This document shows positions 28,280-36,319 of a DNA stretch of 64,000 nt, one piece after another. Positions within the stretch are counted from its first letter, which is position 1; every line of letters begins with the position of its first letter. The position numbers and the translations under genes are program-made. This stretch comes from Bacillus sp. Marseille-P3661 (GTDB lineage Bacteria; Bacillota; Bacilli; Bacillales; Bacillaceae_J): contig NZ_LT965953.1 in the NCBI RefSeq assembly GCF_900240995.1, forward strand, positions 393,303 to 457,302, in the 5' to 3' direction. The notes below the pieces were generated by a model. The model made no database searches. It saw only the letters and a program-made list of their open reading frames with translations, and had not been told where the DNA came from.

Positions 28280-28861
28280 ATGAACAAGAGTAAAAAAACT
28301 GCCTTAATTGCAATCATGAGTGTAATGCTGATCATCATATCAGCATGCTCACAATCCCAATTCGATGCAGAGTATGACTGGCCAGCACCGGAGTTCTCAT
28401 TTATAAATCAAGATAATGAACAATTTTCTTCGGATGATCTGCAAGGAAAGGTTTGGTTAGCTAACTTTATCTTTACGAATTGTGAAACTGTATGTCCGCC
28501 AATGACGGCCAATATGTCAAAGTTACAAACAGAAATTAAAAATGAGGAACTAGATGTGCAATTAGTTTCATTTAGTGTAGATCCAGAAAGAGACACGCCA
28601 GAAGCTCTGACAGAATATGCTACGAAATTTAATGTGGATCATAGCAATTGGAATATGTTGACCGGTTATGATGAAACAGAGATTAAAAGAATTGCTAAGT
28701 CATTCAAAACACTAGCTGAACAAGAAGAAGGCACCGATCAGTTTATACATGCTACTGGTATATATCTTATTGATGCGGAAGGTACGATTGTTAAAAGTTA
28801 CAATGGGTTAAGTGTTCCTTATGAGTCAATCATGGAAGACTTAAAGGCCTTAACTAAATAA
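28280..28861 (+). CDS. SCO1/SenC-family copper chaperone lipoprotein
   Basis: This 193-residue lipoprotein (lipobox ISACS) has a thioredoxin-like fold. The copper motif CETVCPP and the downstream His of FIHATGIYLID match Sco proteins, which deliver copper to CuA centres. ATG 28280 follows TTGGAGTG. Being the last gene before the terminator, and given that NosZ has a CuA domain, it probably metallates NosZ. A role in cytochrome oxidase assembly is also possible. Confidence 0.9.
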   Translation: MNKSKKTALIAIMSVMLIIISACSQSQFDAEYDWPAPEFSFINQDNEQFSSDDLQGKVWLANFIFTNCETVCPPMTANMSKLQTEIKNEELDVQLVSFSVDPERDTPEALTEYATKFNVDHSNWNMLTGYDETEIKRIAKSFKTLAEQEEGTDQFIHATGIYLIDAEGTIVKSYNGLSVPYESIMEDLKALTK

Positions 28862-28867
28862 AGGATT

Positions 28868-28904
28868 AAAGCCCTTCTTTTACGTTCTTAGAAAGGGCTT
28901 TTTT
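28868..28904 (+). terminator. terminator of the nos operon
   Basis: AAGCCCTT (28869-28876) pairs with AAGGGCTT (28893-28900). T-rich sequence follows. Confidence 0.9.
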
Positions 28905-28963
28905 GTTTCTAAGATTATGGTTTGAAATATGCACTACCATTAAGTGCTGTATAATATGGTAAA

Positions 28964-29653
28964 CTAAAGTTTACTTGACATCGTACAGAAATGACACCAA
29001 TTGTTAATGCTAATTATTTTTTCACTTACAAGGATAATATCATCATCTTTTAATTTAGAAACCACCCGACTAACTGTTTCTCTAGAAGAGCCAATAATAT
29101 TAGCAAGTTCTTGAATACTTAATGGTATTTCAATTTGAACAGCACAGTTTGAATGCTTTCCATACTCTTTACCTAGTCTTTCAAGCGTTTTAACTGTTTT
29201 GCCGTATACATCTAGCAAAGTCATATCTTTCAATGTTTCTGTAAATTCCCGCAGCTTTAAGCTCATCATTCGTATCATCTCAGCAGATAGTTCACGGCTA
29301 TCTAAAATAATTTCTTCTAGTGCGGCTGTAGAAATGAATGCAACTTCACCATCTGTTAACATCTGGGCAGTTGCAGGATAATGAATGTCCCCAGAACAAA
29401 ATAAAGATGCCTCCGCAAACACTTCTTCACTTCGCTTAATACAAACAACAACTTCCTTTCCTTGAGGATTCATTTTTTTTAATTTAACAATTCCTGTTTT
29501 CACAAAGTAGATTGCTTTTGCTTGTTCATGTTCATAAAATATATGCTGATTTTTAGAATACGTTTCAATTTTTATAAACTTCTCGATGTATTGATAGTGT
29601 TCTTCCTTAACTCCTTTTAGGATTGATATTTTTCGAATAAAGGAATCAATCAT
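28964..29653 (-). CDS. fnr: Crp/Fnr-family anaerobic regulator
   Basis: This 229-residue regulator has an N-terminal cyclic-nucleotide-type beta-roll, a dimerisation helix, and a winged helix with recognition helix SSRETVSRVVSKLK, the E-SR pattern that reads TGTGA. The start ATG 29653 is set by AAAGGAGGAG. Two Cys lie near the C-terminus as CHFC (Cys220/Cys223), the place where B. subtilis Fnr holds its iron-sulfur ligands. The third Cys of that protein is not visible here, although an Asp in LLDVYGK is retained. It probably activates nos, nitrate-reductase, narK and its own promoter. Confidence 0.88.
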   Translation of the reverse strand: MIDSFIRKISILKGVKEEHYQYIEKFIKIETYSKNQHIFYEHEQAKAIYFVKTGIVKLKKMNPQGKEVVVCIKRSEEVFAEASLFCSGDIHYPATAQMLTDGEVAFISTAALEEIILDSRELSAEMIRMMSLKLREFTETLKDMTLLDVYGKTVKTLERLGKEYGKHSNCAVQIEIPLSIQELANIIGSSRETVSRVVSKLKDDDIILVSEKIISINNWCHFCTMSSKL

Positions 29654-29689
29654 GAAATTCTCCTCCTTTATGTAACTTTTATTAAGGAT

Positions 29690-29732
29690 ATTATAGACTG
29701 TTTTTTTAGAAAATTTCGTGATTTCAATCACA
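29690..29732 (-). promoter_or_regulatory. autoregulatory Fnr site and promoter of fnr
   Basis: On the minus strand TGTGA-TTGAAA-TCACG spans 29732 to 29717. TATAAT spans 29695 to 29690. Taking the first T as -12, the site centre is at -41.5, the exact class-II position. This predicts anaerobic autoactivation. Confidence 0.82.
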
Positions 29733-29763
29733 GGTAAACTATAACTTCGAATCTTGAATGAGA

Positions 29764-29821
29764 TTGACATATGACACCGTGTCACTTACACTAAAGGTAG
29801 ATTGAGATGACATGATGTCAT
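29764..29821 (+). promoter_or_regulatory. strong promoter with two matching palindromic operators
   Basis: TTGACA (29764-29769) and TACACT (29787-29792) are 17 bases apart. The palindrome TGACAC-C-GTGTCA (29772-29784) fills the spacer. A second, ATGACAT-G-ATGTCAT (29807-29821), lies just after the start point. Both fit TGACAYNRTGTCA, with centres 36 bases apart. The TetR protein encoded at 30512 is a candidate binder. Confidence 0.75.
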
Positions 29822-29838
29822 AGTGGAGGGTTTTACCT

Positions 29839-29976
29839 ATGAATAATAATAATCGGTATCAACAAAAACTAAAGAAACTGGTGTGTGATTTACAGTTACG
29901 CGGTGTAAATGCAACTTTGTGTAAACGCCCCGCAATTAAGATAAAGCAGTTAATTCTAATGACGAGACCTCGTTAA
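29839..29976 (+). CDS. 45-residue basic hypothetical protein
   Basis: The peptide starts MNNNNRYQQKLKKLVCDLQL and ends QLILMTRPR. It contains two Cys and many Lys/Arg. GGAGGG lies upstream of the ATG, and the promoter with two operators precedes it. It is followed within 50 bases by the membrane protein gene at 30022. I do not recognise a family. Confidence 0.55.
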   Translation: MNNNNRYQQKLKKLVCDLQLRGVNATLCKRPAIKIKQLILMTRPR

Positions 29977-30021
29977 TTTAAAAACTTTATAAATTCGACT
30001 TACCAATAGGAAGGAGAAAGT

Positions 30022-30444
30022 ATGATGTTATATAAAGCTGATATGCCATCTTTTGTAATGAGAGAATTAGAAAAGCTTGAGCAAATGGTTTCTCCCTTTT
30101 TGAAAAAAGCGTCAAGGTATGCCATCTGGTCAATTCTGTTGATTTCGATATCGGTAGTAAATTTATTTATTTTACTTTTTGTGAGCCCAACACTTGAAGG
30201 TATGAGGCTATCTATATTTATGTACGCTTTAATTGGTGCAGTTGGAATGGCATTCTCGAAAGAGGCAAAGTTTAAACAAAAAGAGGTTATAAATTTGAGT
30301 ACTAATTTTATTATTGAACGAATGAGAAGAAGTGACCTTGTGACCGAAACGACAAAAATGAGGTATATCTCACTAGTTAAAGACCAGCCGTTGTTGGCAA
30401 TTCAACATTTGGTTAAGTTTTTGGAGGAAGAAAGAGCAATTTAG
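30022..30444 (+). CDS. YwnF-like (DUF5392) two-helix membrane protein
   Basis: This 140-residue protein has two hydrophobic helices (ISVVNLFILLFV and IFMYALIGAVGMAF) between a helical N-terminus and a charged C-terminal region ending HLVKFLEEERAI. It resembles the Bacillus YwnF/DUF5392 family as I recall it, whose function is unknown. AAGGAG lies just before the start. It is probably cotranscribed with the small ORF upstream and possibly with the tetR-type gene 67 bases downstream. Confidence 0.55.
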   Translation: MMLYKADMPSFVMRELEKLEQMVSPFLKKASRYAIWSILLISISVVNLFILLFVSPTLEGMRLSIFMYALIGAVGMAFSKEAKFKQKEVINLSTNFIIERMRRSDLVTETTKMRYISLVKDQPLLAIQHLVKFLEEERAI

Positions 30445-30511
30445 ATAATGATAATTGTTGGTTGATGGACTTTTACTGTTATGGTGTGTGGAATGAGGGG
30501 GCGATTGAATC

Positions 30512-31114
30512 ATGCCGAAGGAAACCTTTTACAATTTACATGAAAATAAAAAGCAAACATTAATGGCGGCTATTAAAGAAGAGTTTTCAAGGGTCCCTTT
30601 ATTTGAAGCTTCAATTGCTAATATTGTAAAAACAGCGGGCATTCCTCGAGGCAGCTTTTATCAATATTTCGAGGATAAAGAGGATGCCTTTTTCTTTTTA
30701 CTAAAAGATTATGTAGCAGAACAAAATAATCAATTTATCTCAATCTTAGAGAGCCATAATGGCGATTTATTTAATGCATTGGTTGAATTTTACCTATTAA
30801 TTATTAAGAAAGAGTGCCATTTGAATTTTTTGAGAAATGCTTTTTTAAATATGACACATAAGGTTGAAAATACATTTTCGGGGATTTTTAGTGAACAGGC
30901 CTATAGTAAAAGCTTTAACGAGATGGTCGGAATGTTAGATAGAAGTAAATTAAATTTTACCAATCATACGGAATTATTTCATATCATGCAAATAATAACA
31001 GCCGTTACATTTAGAAATTTAATTGAGAAGTTTGCTAAAAATCTTTCAGATCAAGAAGCTGTCGAAATATATAAGGTCGAATTAAATATATTAAAAAAAG
31101 GACTCGCACCTTAA
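30512..31114 (+). CDS. TetR/AcrR-family transcriptional regulator
   Basis: This 200-residue protein has the N-terminal helix-turn-helix of TetR proteins (ASIANIVKTAGIPRGSFYQY, then FEDKEDAFF) and an all-helical ligand domain. The start ATG follows GAGGGGG. The neighbouring MFS exporter gene 376 bases downstream is a plausible target. The palindromes at 29772-29821 are plausible autoregulatory operators. Ligand unknown. Confidence 0.85.
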   Translation: MPKETFYNLHENKKQTLMAAIKEEFSRVPLFEASIANIVKTAGIPRGSFYQYFEDKEDAFFFLLKDYVAEQNNQFISILESHNGDLFNALVEFYLLIIKKECHLNFLRNAFLNMTHKVENTFSGIFSEQAYSKSFNEMVGMLDRSKLNFTNHTELFHIMQIITAVTFRNLIEKFAKNLSDQEAVEIYKVELNILKKGLAP

Positions 31115-31181
31115 GTGTAAAATATGATGATATTTTTTAAAACGAAATTAAGTGAATTTCATGCATACTAATAAGCCAAGT

Positions 31182-31207
31182 AAACGCTTGGATTAATCTG
31201 AGCGTTT
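31182..31207 (+). terminator. weak hairpin after the tetR-type gene
   Basis: AAACGCT (31182-31188) pairs with AGCGTTT (31201-31207). No clear T tract follows, so it may be an inefficient terminator. Confidence 0.4.
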
Positions 31208-31325
31208 CATTGCTTTGTGAGTAGTGTAGTATAGTATTATTATTGTGCACATTGTGAGGTTGGTCTTAATTTTATTTAAAATATGGTTGGACTTGGAATC
31301 ATTCCTAGTTGCTGATATGTGAAAG

Positions 31326-31400
31326 AAATGGATGATATATATTGATAAAGGGTCGATATAATCCTAAAGTGGCAGATATCTAACTCAAAGTGGAAGATAT
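31326..31400 (+). repeat. four direct repeats phased at about two helical turns
   Basis: The repeats are AAATGGATGATAT (31326), AAAGGGTCGATAT (31347), AAAGTGGCAGATAT (31366) and AAAGTGGAAGATAT (31387). They recur every 19-21 bases in the 376-base gap before the MFS gene. They could be a cooperative regulator-binding array or a small tandem repeat. The rest of the gap shows no gene. Confidence 0.6.
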
Positions 31401-31490
31401 ATTTTCAGTTTAGATACAAACTATTAGTTTTTCTGCAAAATATTTTGTGCCGAACCAAATGAGGAAAACTAAAGCGATTAAGGGGATATT

Positions 31491-32708
31491 ATGGAAAATT
31501 TAGGGAAAGAACCACTTTGGACTAAAAATTTTATTATTGTCTCAGCTGTTAATTTTTTAATTATCTTAATTTTTTATTTATTAATCGTAACAATTGCTGA
31601 ATATGCTGTTATTGAGTTTGGTGCATCAACGAGTACAGCTGGTTTAGTTGCAAGTATTTTTATTATTGGTACTCTTCTTGGTCGATTAGTAACAGGACGG
31701 ATCATGACCTCAATTGGAACGAAAAAAACATTCTTCGTTGGTTTAGTTTTTTTTAGTATAACCACTCTATCGTATTTTATTGCAGGGAACTTGTCTTTAT
31801 TAATGATCATTCGTTTACTGCATGGATTTTCTGTAGGGGTCATAAGCACGGCTACTGGTACGGTTGTGGCTCAAATAATCCCAAAGTCGAGACGTGGAGA
31901 AGGTATAGGGTATTTTAGTATGAGTCTTGTGCTTGCTTCGGCAGTTGGGCCATTTATTGGTATTTTATTAACGCAAGTATCCGATGATTTTAAAATCATT
32001 TTCATATTTAATACGGGACTTCTAGCTATTTGTATAGCGACGTCCATGTTGTTAAAAATAGCCGATCATGATCGAAAAAAAGAATCAAATTATGAAGGAC
32101 TTAAATCAGGTTTTTCAATTAACAATTATATAGAGCCAAAGTCTATACCCATATCATTTATCGCTCTAATTATAGGGTTTGTATATTCAGGCGTTATGTC
32201 ATTTTTATCATTTTATAGCAAAGAAATTGATTTAGTAGAAGCAGGGAGTTTATTCTTCTTTATCTATGCAATATTTATTTTAGTATCTAGACCATTTACT
32301 GGACCTCTTATGGATCGAAGTGGTGCGAATATTGTTGTCTATCCTGCGTTGGTGCTTTTAGCGGTTGGCATGTTACTATTCAGCAAAGCTTCGAGTAGTT
32401 TCGTGTTCTTATTGTCTGCGTCTCTTATTGGACTTGGTTACGGGAATTTTAACTCTATTGCTCAAGCATTAGCAATTAAAGATATTGAACCTAATCGTCT
32501 AGGACATGCTACTACAACCTATTTTATTTTGTTTGATCTAGGTTTGGGGGCAGGCCCATTCTTACTTGGTTATTTAGTACCGCTTATAGGCTATCGTTCT
32601 ATGTTCATGACTATGGTGCCTGTTACGGTTATTTCTATTATTCTATATGCCATCCTTGTCGGCCAAAAAGAAAAAAAGGAATTCAAAAAGGAAAAATTGC
32701 TTAACTGA
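31491..32708 (+). CDS. MFS transporter
   Basis: This 405-residue protein has about twelve membrane helices. The motif-A-like loop GRLVTGRIMTSIGTKKTFF occurs after helix 2, and a related GRIM/RSGAN element occurs in the second half (FTGPLMDRSGANIVVYPA). It is similar to Bacillus drug or metabolite efflux proteins, but the substrate is not identifiable. AAGGGG lies before ATG 31491. The TetR-type gene upstream suggests inducible efflux. Confidence 0.85.
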   Translation: MENLGKEPLWTKNFIIVSAVNFLIILIFYLLIVTIAEYAVIEFGASTSTAGLVASIFIIGTLLGRLVTGRIMTSIGTKKTFFVGLVFFSITTLSYFIAGNLSLLMIIRLLHGFSVGVISTATGTVVAQIIPKSRRGEGIGYFSMSLVLASAVGPFIGILLTQVSDDFKIIFIFNTGLLAICIATSMLLKIADHDRKKESNYEGLKSGFSINNYIEPKSIPISFIALIIGFVYSGVMSFLSFYSKEIDLVEAGSLFFFIYAIFILVSRPFTGPLMDRSGANIVVYPALVLLAVGMLLFSKASSSFVFLLSASLIGLGYGNFNSIAQALAIKDIEPNRLGHATTTYFILFDLGLGAGPFLLGYLVPLIGYRSMFMTMVPVTVISIILYAILVGQKEKKEFKKEKLLN

Positions 32709-32709
32709 A

Positions 32710-32749
32710 AAAACAAGGCTGTCTGTGTATCTAACAGATAGCCTTGTTT
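32710..32749. terminator. bidirectional terminator
   Basis: AAACAAGGCT (32711-32720) and AGCCTTGTTT (about 32740-32749), together with inner TCTGT/ACAGA pairing, form a long stem. It serves both the MFS gene and the convergent acetolactate-synthase gene. Confidence 0.85.
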
Positions 32750-32761
32750 CCGCTTTTCTAC

Positions 32762-34462
32762 CTACCTCGATAGCAATACTTGGTGATTGCTTTGACCGGG
32801 GGGAACCATCGGATATACGTTTTCCTCTTCGACCACATTAAATTCCATTAAAACTGGCCCTTGATGTTGTATTGCTTCTGGTATAATTTGCTCTGCCTGT
32901 TCTTTTGAGGTTACTTTAATCCCTTTGGCACCATATGCTTCAGCTAATTTAGCAAAATCAGGTGAGCCGATTTTTACTGAGGAATAACGACGATCATAAA
33001 ACAGCTCTTGCCATTGTCGAACCATTCCTAAGTAGCCATTATTTAAAACAGCAATTTTTAAAGAAAGGTTGTTATTCACTGCCGTTGCTAGTTCCTGCAA
33101 ATTCATTTGAAAACTGCCATCCCCTGTAACACAGATAACTTGATGATTCGGCATAGCGACAGCTGCTCCAATTGCTGCTGGTAATCCATAGCCCATTGTT
33201 CCTAGCCCACCAGAAGAAAGGAAGGTACGTGGTTTTGAAAATTTAAAATTATGTGCAGTGAAGATTTGATGTTGGCCCACATCAGTAACGACTATTGTGT
33301 TGTTGCTAGAATAGTGATCTAGCATTTGGATGACCTCTTGTGGAGACAAGATACTATTGGAATGCTCGAATCTAGGAACAGTACGTTTCCATTGAGTAGT
33401 TTCGTTTTTCCAATCAGCAACATTAGATTTTACAGTATATACATCTAGGGTATCTAAAATACTCTCTAAAAAGGAACGTACATCGCCAACTATCGGTAAA
33501 TCTACAGCAATAATTTTATTAATTTCAGAAGCATCTATGTCAACATGAATCTTTATGGATTTTGGTGAGAATCCACTAATTTTTCCTGTGACGCGATCAC
33601 TAAATCGGACCCCTAAACAAATTAGTAAATCACTTTGATGAACAGCTTTGTTTGCTGCAAAAGTTCCATGCATTCCTACCATACCAAGATAAAGTGGATT
33701 ATTTCCATCGAAAGCACCGATGCCCATTAACGAACTAACAACTGGTATTTCTGTGGTTTGAACTAATTCACGTAATAAATCTGATGCTTCCGATAGAATT
33801 GCACCTCCCCCAATAAATAATACAGGTTTTCTCGCTACTTCAATCATTTTTCGAGCTGCTTTAATAGAATTTAAGGGTAATGGTTTACCTGCATTTACTG
33901 GTAAAGTTGCTTTTCTAGTGAAAAAAGCCGGATTGTCCACTTTTTCTGTCAAGAAATCTAGTGATATTTCTACTAATACTGGCCCACGTCGACCTTCCAT
34001 TGAAATTGTTGAAGCTTGCATGATCATTTCATAAATATCAGAAGTTGAATTAACTTTAAAACTATGTTTTACGATTGGCATTGTTACACCAGCGATATCT
34101 ACCTCTTGGAAAGCATCCTTACCAATTTTGTCTCTGTTGAGTTGAGCAACGATTATAACTAATGGAACGGAATCACTATATGCTGTTGCTATTCCAGTTA
34201 AAGCATTAGTTAGTCCAGCGCCAGTATTTAATAAAGCAACCCCTGGTTTACCAGATGCTCGCGCAAAGCCATCTGCAGCATGGACAGCAGCTTGTTCATG
34301 TTGCATTTGCAAATAGCGTTGATGGGGGTAGTCGTTCAGGACATCAAGAACGGGGAGTAATGTTTCTCCATGACATCCAAAAATGGTTCTATAACCCAAA
34401 CTTTCTAGTGATCGAACAACTAGATCTGCTCCGTAAACCGTATTTCTTTTAGAGGTATTCAT
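32762..34462 (-). CDS. acetolactate synthase large-subunit-like ThDP enzyme (orphan)
   Basis: This 566-residue ThDP enzyme has the catalytic Glu in MQHEQAAVHAADG, the FAD-side motif FQEVDIAGVTMPIVKHS, the ThDP/Mg motif GDGSFQMNLQEL, and C-terminal GMVRQWQELFYDRRYS, all typical of biosynthetic IlvB rather than AlsS. It condenses pyruvates (or pyruvate with 2-oxobutyrate) if it is a true AHAS. Oddities: no ilvN small subunit or ilv operon is adjacent, and the usual FGYPGG segment near the N-terminus reads FGCHGETLLP. It may have another 2-oxoacid substrate. GGTGAG precedes the ATG. Confidence 0.78.
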   Translation of the reverse strand: MNTSKRNTVYGADLVVRSLESLGYRTIFGCHGETLLPVLDVLNDYPHQRYLQMQHEQAAVHAADGFARASGKPGVALLNTGAGLTNALTGIATAYSDSVPLVIIVAQLNRDKIGKDAFQEVDIAGVTMPIVKHSFKVNSTSDIYEMIMQASTISMEGRRGPVLVEISLDFLTEKVDNPAFFTRKATLPVNAGKPLPLNSIKAARKMIEVARKPVLFIGGGAILSEASDLLRELVQTTEIPVVSSLMGIGAFDGNNPLYLGMVGMHGTFAANKAVHQSDLLICLGVRFSDRVTGKISGFSPKSIKIHVDIDASEINKIIAVDLPIVGDVRSFLESILDTLDVYTVKSNVADWKNETTQWKRTVPRFEHSNSILSPQEVIQMLDHYSSNNTIVVTDVGQHQIFTAHNFKFSKPRTFLSSGGLGTMGYGLPAAIGAAVAMPNHQVICVTGDGSFQMNLQELATAVNNNLSLKIAVLNNGYLGMVRQWQELFYDRRYSSVKIGSPDFAKLAEAYGAKGIKVTSKEQAEQIIPEAIQHQGPVLMEFNVVEEENVYPMVPPGQSNHQVLLSR

Positions 34463-34519
34463 TTAATCTCACCTTTTCCCTTTTTCACAACATTTTAAAT
34501 TATCGTGTAAAACGTTGTC

Positions 34520-34535
34520 TGTGAAATAAATCATA
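34520..34535 (-). promoter_or_regulatory. weak Fnr-like site upstream of the acetolactate synthase gene
   Basis: TGTGA-AATAAA-TCATA (plus-strand reading) has one mismatch to the consensus. At the -41.5 position relative to it, only a poor -10 (TTAAAA) is found on the minus strand. Functional assignment is weak. Confidence 0.3.
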
Positions 34536-34666
34536 TGGGAAACAGTAAGGGGTGTGAAACTGTCTTTTATTGACTATGCCCGATATTGAAAATTTTTTAA
34601 AGCGTGATAACGATCATATATATTGTTGGAAAATTCAGATATAATAACCGGAAAGGGGGAGATGAC

Positions 34667-34894
34667 ATGGAATTACACCAAATTGATGATAATTTGATGT
34701 ATCCGGGGTTTGATATTGTTGCTAATTTTGAGAAACCTAACTTTATTGCTCTTTTAGTGCAGAAGTATTATTGAATTGAGTTTGGAAAATATGTGAGTCA
34801 AGATAACAATAATGTATATCTCGTTGAGAAGGTATCTAAATATGGTTACATGTATGTTCGACAAAATGGTAGAGGTAAGCAGATTTTTATATAA
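34667..34894 (+). pseudogene. small gene interrupted by an in-frame TGA
   Basis: From ATG 34667, preceded by AAAGGGGGAGATG, 35 codons (MELHQIDDNLMYPGFDIVAN...) run to TGA at 34772. The same frame then continues for 39 codons (IEFGKYVSQDNNNVYLVEKV...) to TAA. The continuity of amino-acid-like sequence on both sides suggests a 75-codon gene with a nonsense mutation. A TATAAT lies at 34640-34645. Alternatively only the first 35 codons are used. Family unknown. Confidence 0.5.
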
Positions 34895-34927
34895 AAAAGT
34901 GAGAATTATTCCGACTATATTTTAGCT

Positions 34928-35059
34928 TTACTCGGCTGTTTGTTCCTTTTTCATAGCATTATTAAGTTTGATATTAATAAACACAGCTAAAGCAAGATAA
35001 CTAACAAAAAATGTAACGCCAGTCCAAGTTGTTGGTAATAAATATTGTAAATATTCCAT
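34928..35059 (-). CDS. 43-residue single-helix membrane protein
   Basis: The peptide MEYLQYLLPTTWTGVTFFVS continues as one transmembrane helix with a charged C-terminus ending MKKEQTAE. AAAAGGTGG lies upstream on the minus strand. It is divergent from the nitroreductase gene. Function unknown. Confidence 0.55.
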   Translation of the reverse strand: MEYLQYLLPTTWTGVTFFVSYLALAVFINIKLNNAMKKEQTAE

Positions 35060-35191
35060 TTGAAAACGCCACCTTTTGATTTAATAACTATCTTACATTA
35101 ATAATACCAAAATGTTCTTAAATTTGTAACAAAAAGTTCACTAAACTGTCAAAATTTTTTTAAAAAAATTCATAGAAGTAGATTAGTACAA

Positions 35192-35220
35192 CTAAACAAG
35201 TCGGTTTAATGTGTTATAAT
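35192..35220 (+). promoter_or_regulatory. extended -10 promoter of the nitroreductase gene
   Basis: TGTTATAAT occupies 35212-35220, with a moderate -35 (TAAACA at 35193-35198). The gene starts 28 bases downstream. Confidence 0.6.
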
Positions 35221-35247
35221 GTCATCATTTAGAAGGAGGTATCTTTT

Positions 35248-35784
35248 ATGGATGTATTCAAAGCCATTGAAGAAAGAAGAGAAATCACGAGCTTTACTGA
35301 CAAAAAGATTCAAACAGACATTTTAGAAAAGTTGTTACAGTCTGCTTATTTGGCACCTTCAGGGAATAATTTACCATCACGAGAATTTATAGTAGTCACC
35401 GCTAAGGAAAAATTATTATCATTGTCGAATTCTACACCTTATGTGCCTTGGTTGACGACATCTCAAGCAGCTATTGTTATTACTGGTCGACCAGACGTAA
35501 GTAAATATTGGTTACAGGATGCATCAATTGCAAGCGGTTTTATTTGGTTACAAGCAGTTGAATCTGGATTAGGTGTTGGGTTCGGAGCTATTTATCATTC
35601 AGAAGATCCTGTGGAGTCAAAGAAACGAGAAGATTATGTTAGAGCTGAGCTTTCTATTCCAAGTGACCGAAGAATCGTTGCTATTTTGGGTTTAGGTTAT
35701 CAAGATACCCCGCCGCAGCCTAAAAAGTTATTAGCCAGGGATACCATCATATATTATGAAAAATTCAATTTGCCTGAAGAATAA
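35248..35784 (+). CDS. nitroreductase-family flavoprotein
   Basis: This 178-residue FMN-binding protein has the N-terminal RREITSFTDKKI motif (the phosphate-contacting Arg pair), APSGNNLPSREFIVV, and the late segment GFGAIYH. The fold reduces nitro compounds, quinones or related substrates with NAD(P)H. AGAAGGAGG precedes the ATG. It is monocistronic. The physiological substrate cannot be predicted. Confidence 0.85.
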   Translation: MDVFKAIEERREITSFTDKKIQTDILEKLLQSAYLAPSGNNLPSREFIVVTAKEKLLSLSNSTPYVPWLTTSQAAIVITGRPDVSKYWLQDASIASGFIWLQAVESGLGVGFGAIYHSEDPVESKKREDYVRAELSIPSDRRIVAILGLGYQDTPPQPKKLLARDTIIYYEKFNLPEE

Positions 35785-35948
35785 TAAGCTCAAACTATGA
35801 TGATTCTTAACCTATTGTATTAAATGAGCAAAATTTGTGGAACGCTAGAAATGGGGACTTTTGAATAGAATATAAACCATTGTCTAAAACAAGTGAACTT
35901 TTACATCCTATTTCTAGCAATCACATTAACAAAAGAGAGAGGTACGAA

Positions 35949-36266
35949 ATGGATACTTCAATGAACTCGATACATACCTTTTTAAATGATTTAAATACAA
36001 ATCTCATAGCTAAACTTGATTCCATTGAACGCCGCTTAGCAAGATTAGAAAAAATGGATAGCATCGAACACCATGTAAGCGTAAACCAAATTGATTTAAC
36101 TGATATTAAGGAAATTTTATATCGAATTGAAGAAAATAATCATAAAGCGGATAAACATTACGTACCTGATGATATCCAGACACTTTCTAGCAGACTCGAC
36201 ACCCAACTTAAAAGGATTGCAAAACTAGAAGAAGAGATCATGTTACTTAAACAAAGAGAAAAGTAA
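35949..36266 (+). CDS. coiled-coil hypothetical protein
   Basis: This 105-residue acidic/basic helical protein contains heptad-like segments (LIAKLDSIERRLARLEKMDS and LSSRLDTQLKRIAKLEEEIM) and no membrane helix. ATG 35949 is preferred because AGAGAGG lies upstream. An in-frame start at 35880 has no such site. A clean terminator follows. Function unknown. Confidence 0.65.
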   Translation: MDTSMNSIHTFLNDLNTNLIAKLDSIERRLARLEKMDSIEHHVSVNQIDLTDIKEILYRIEENNHKADKHYVPDDIQTLSSRLDTQLKRIAKLEEEIMLLKQREK

Positions 36267-36280
36267 ACTACCTACCAAAA

Positions 36281-36319
36281 AAAATGGCTAAATCCAAATT
36301 GGATTTAGCCATTTTTTTT
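36281..36319 (+). terminator. terminator after the coiled-coil gene
   Basis: AAATGGCTAAATCCAA (36282-36297) and TTGGATTTAGCCATTT (36299-36314) form a nearly perfect stem, followed by T. Confidence 0.93.

Noticed and set aside
32762-34462. Catabolic AlsS
   Set aside because: The FQEVDIAGVTMPIVKHS segment and the C-terminus follow biosynthetic IlvB enzymes, and no alsD or alsR is adjacent.
34772-34774. Selenocysteine codon
   Set aside because: No Sec-associated family, no flanking redox motif and no evident SECIS-like stem. A nonsense mutation is simpler.
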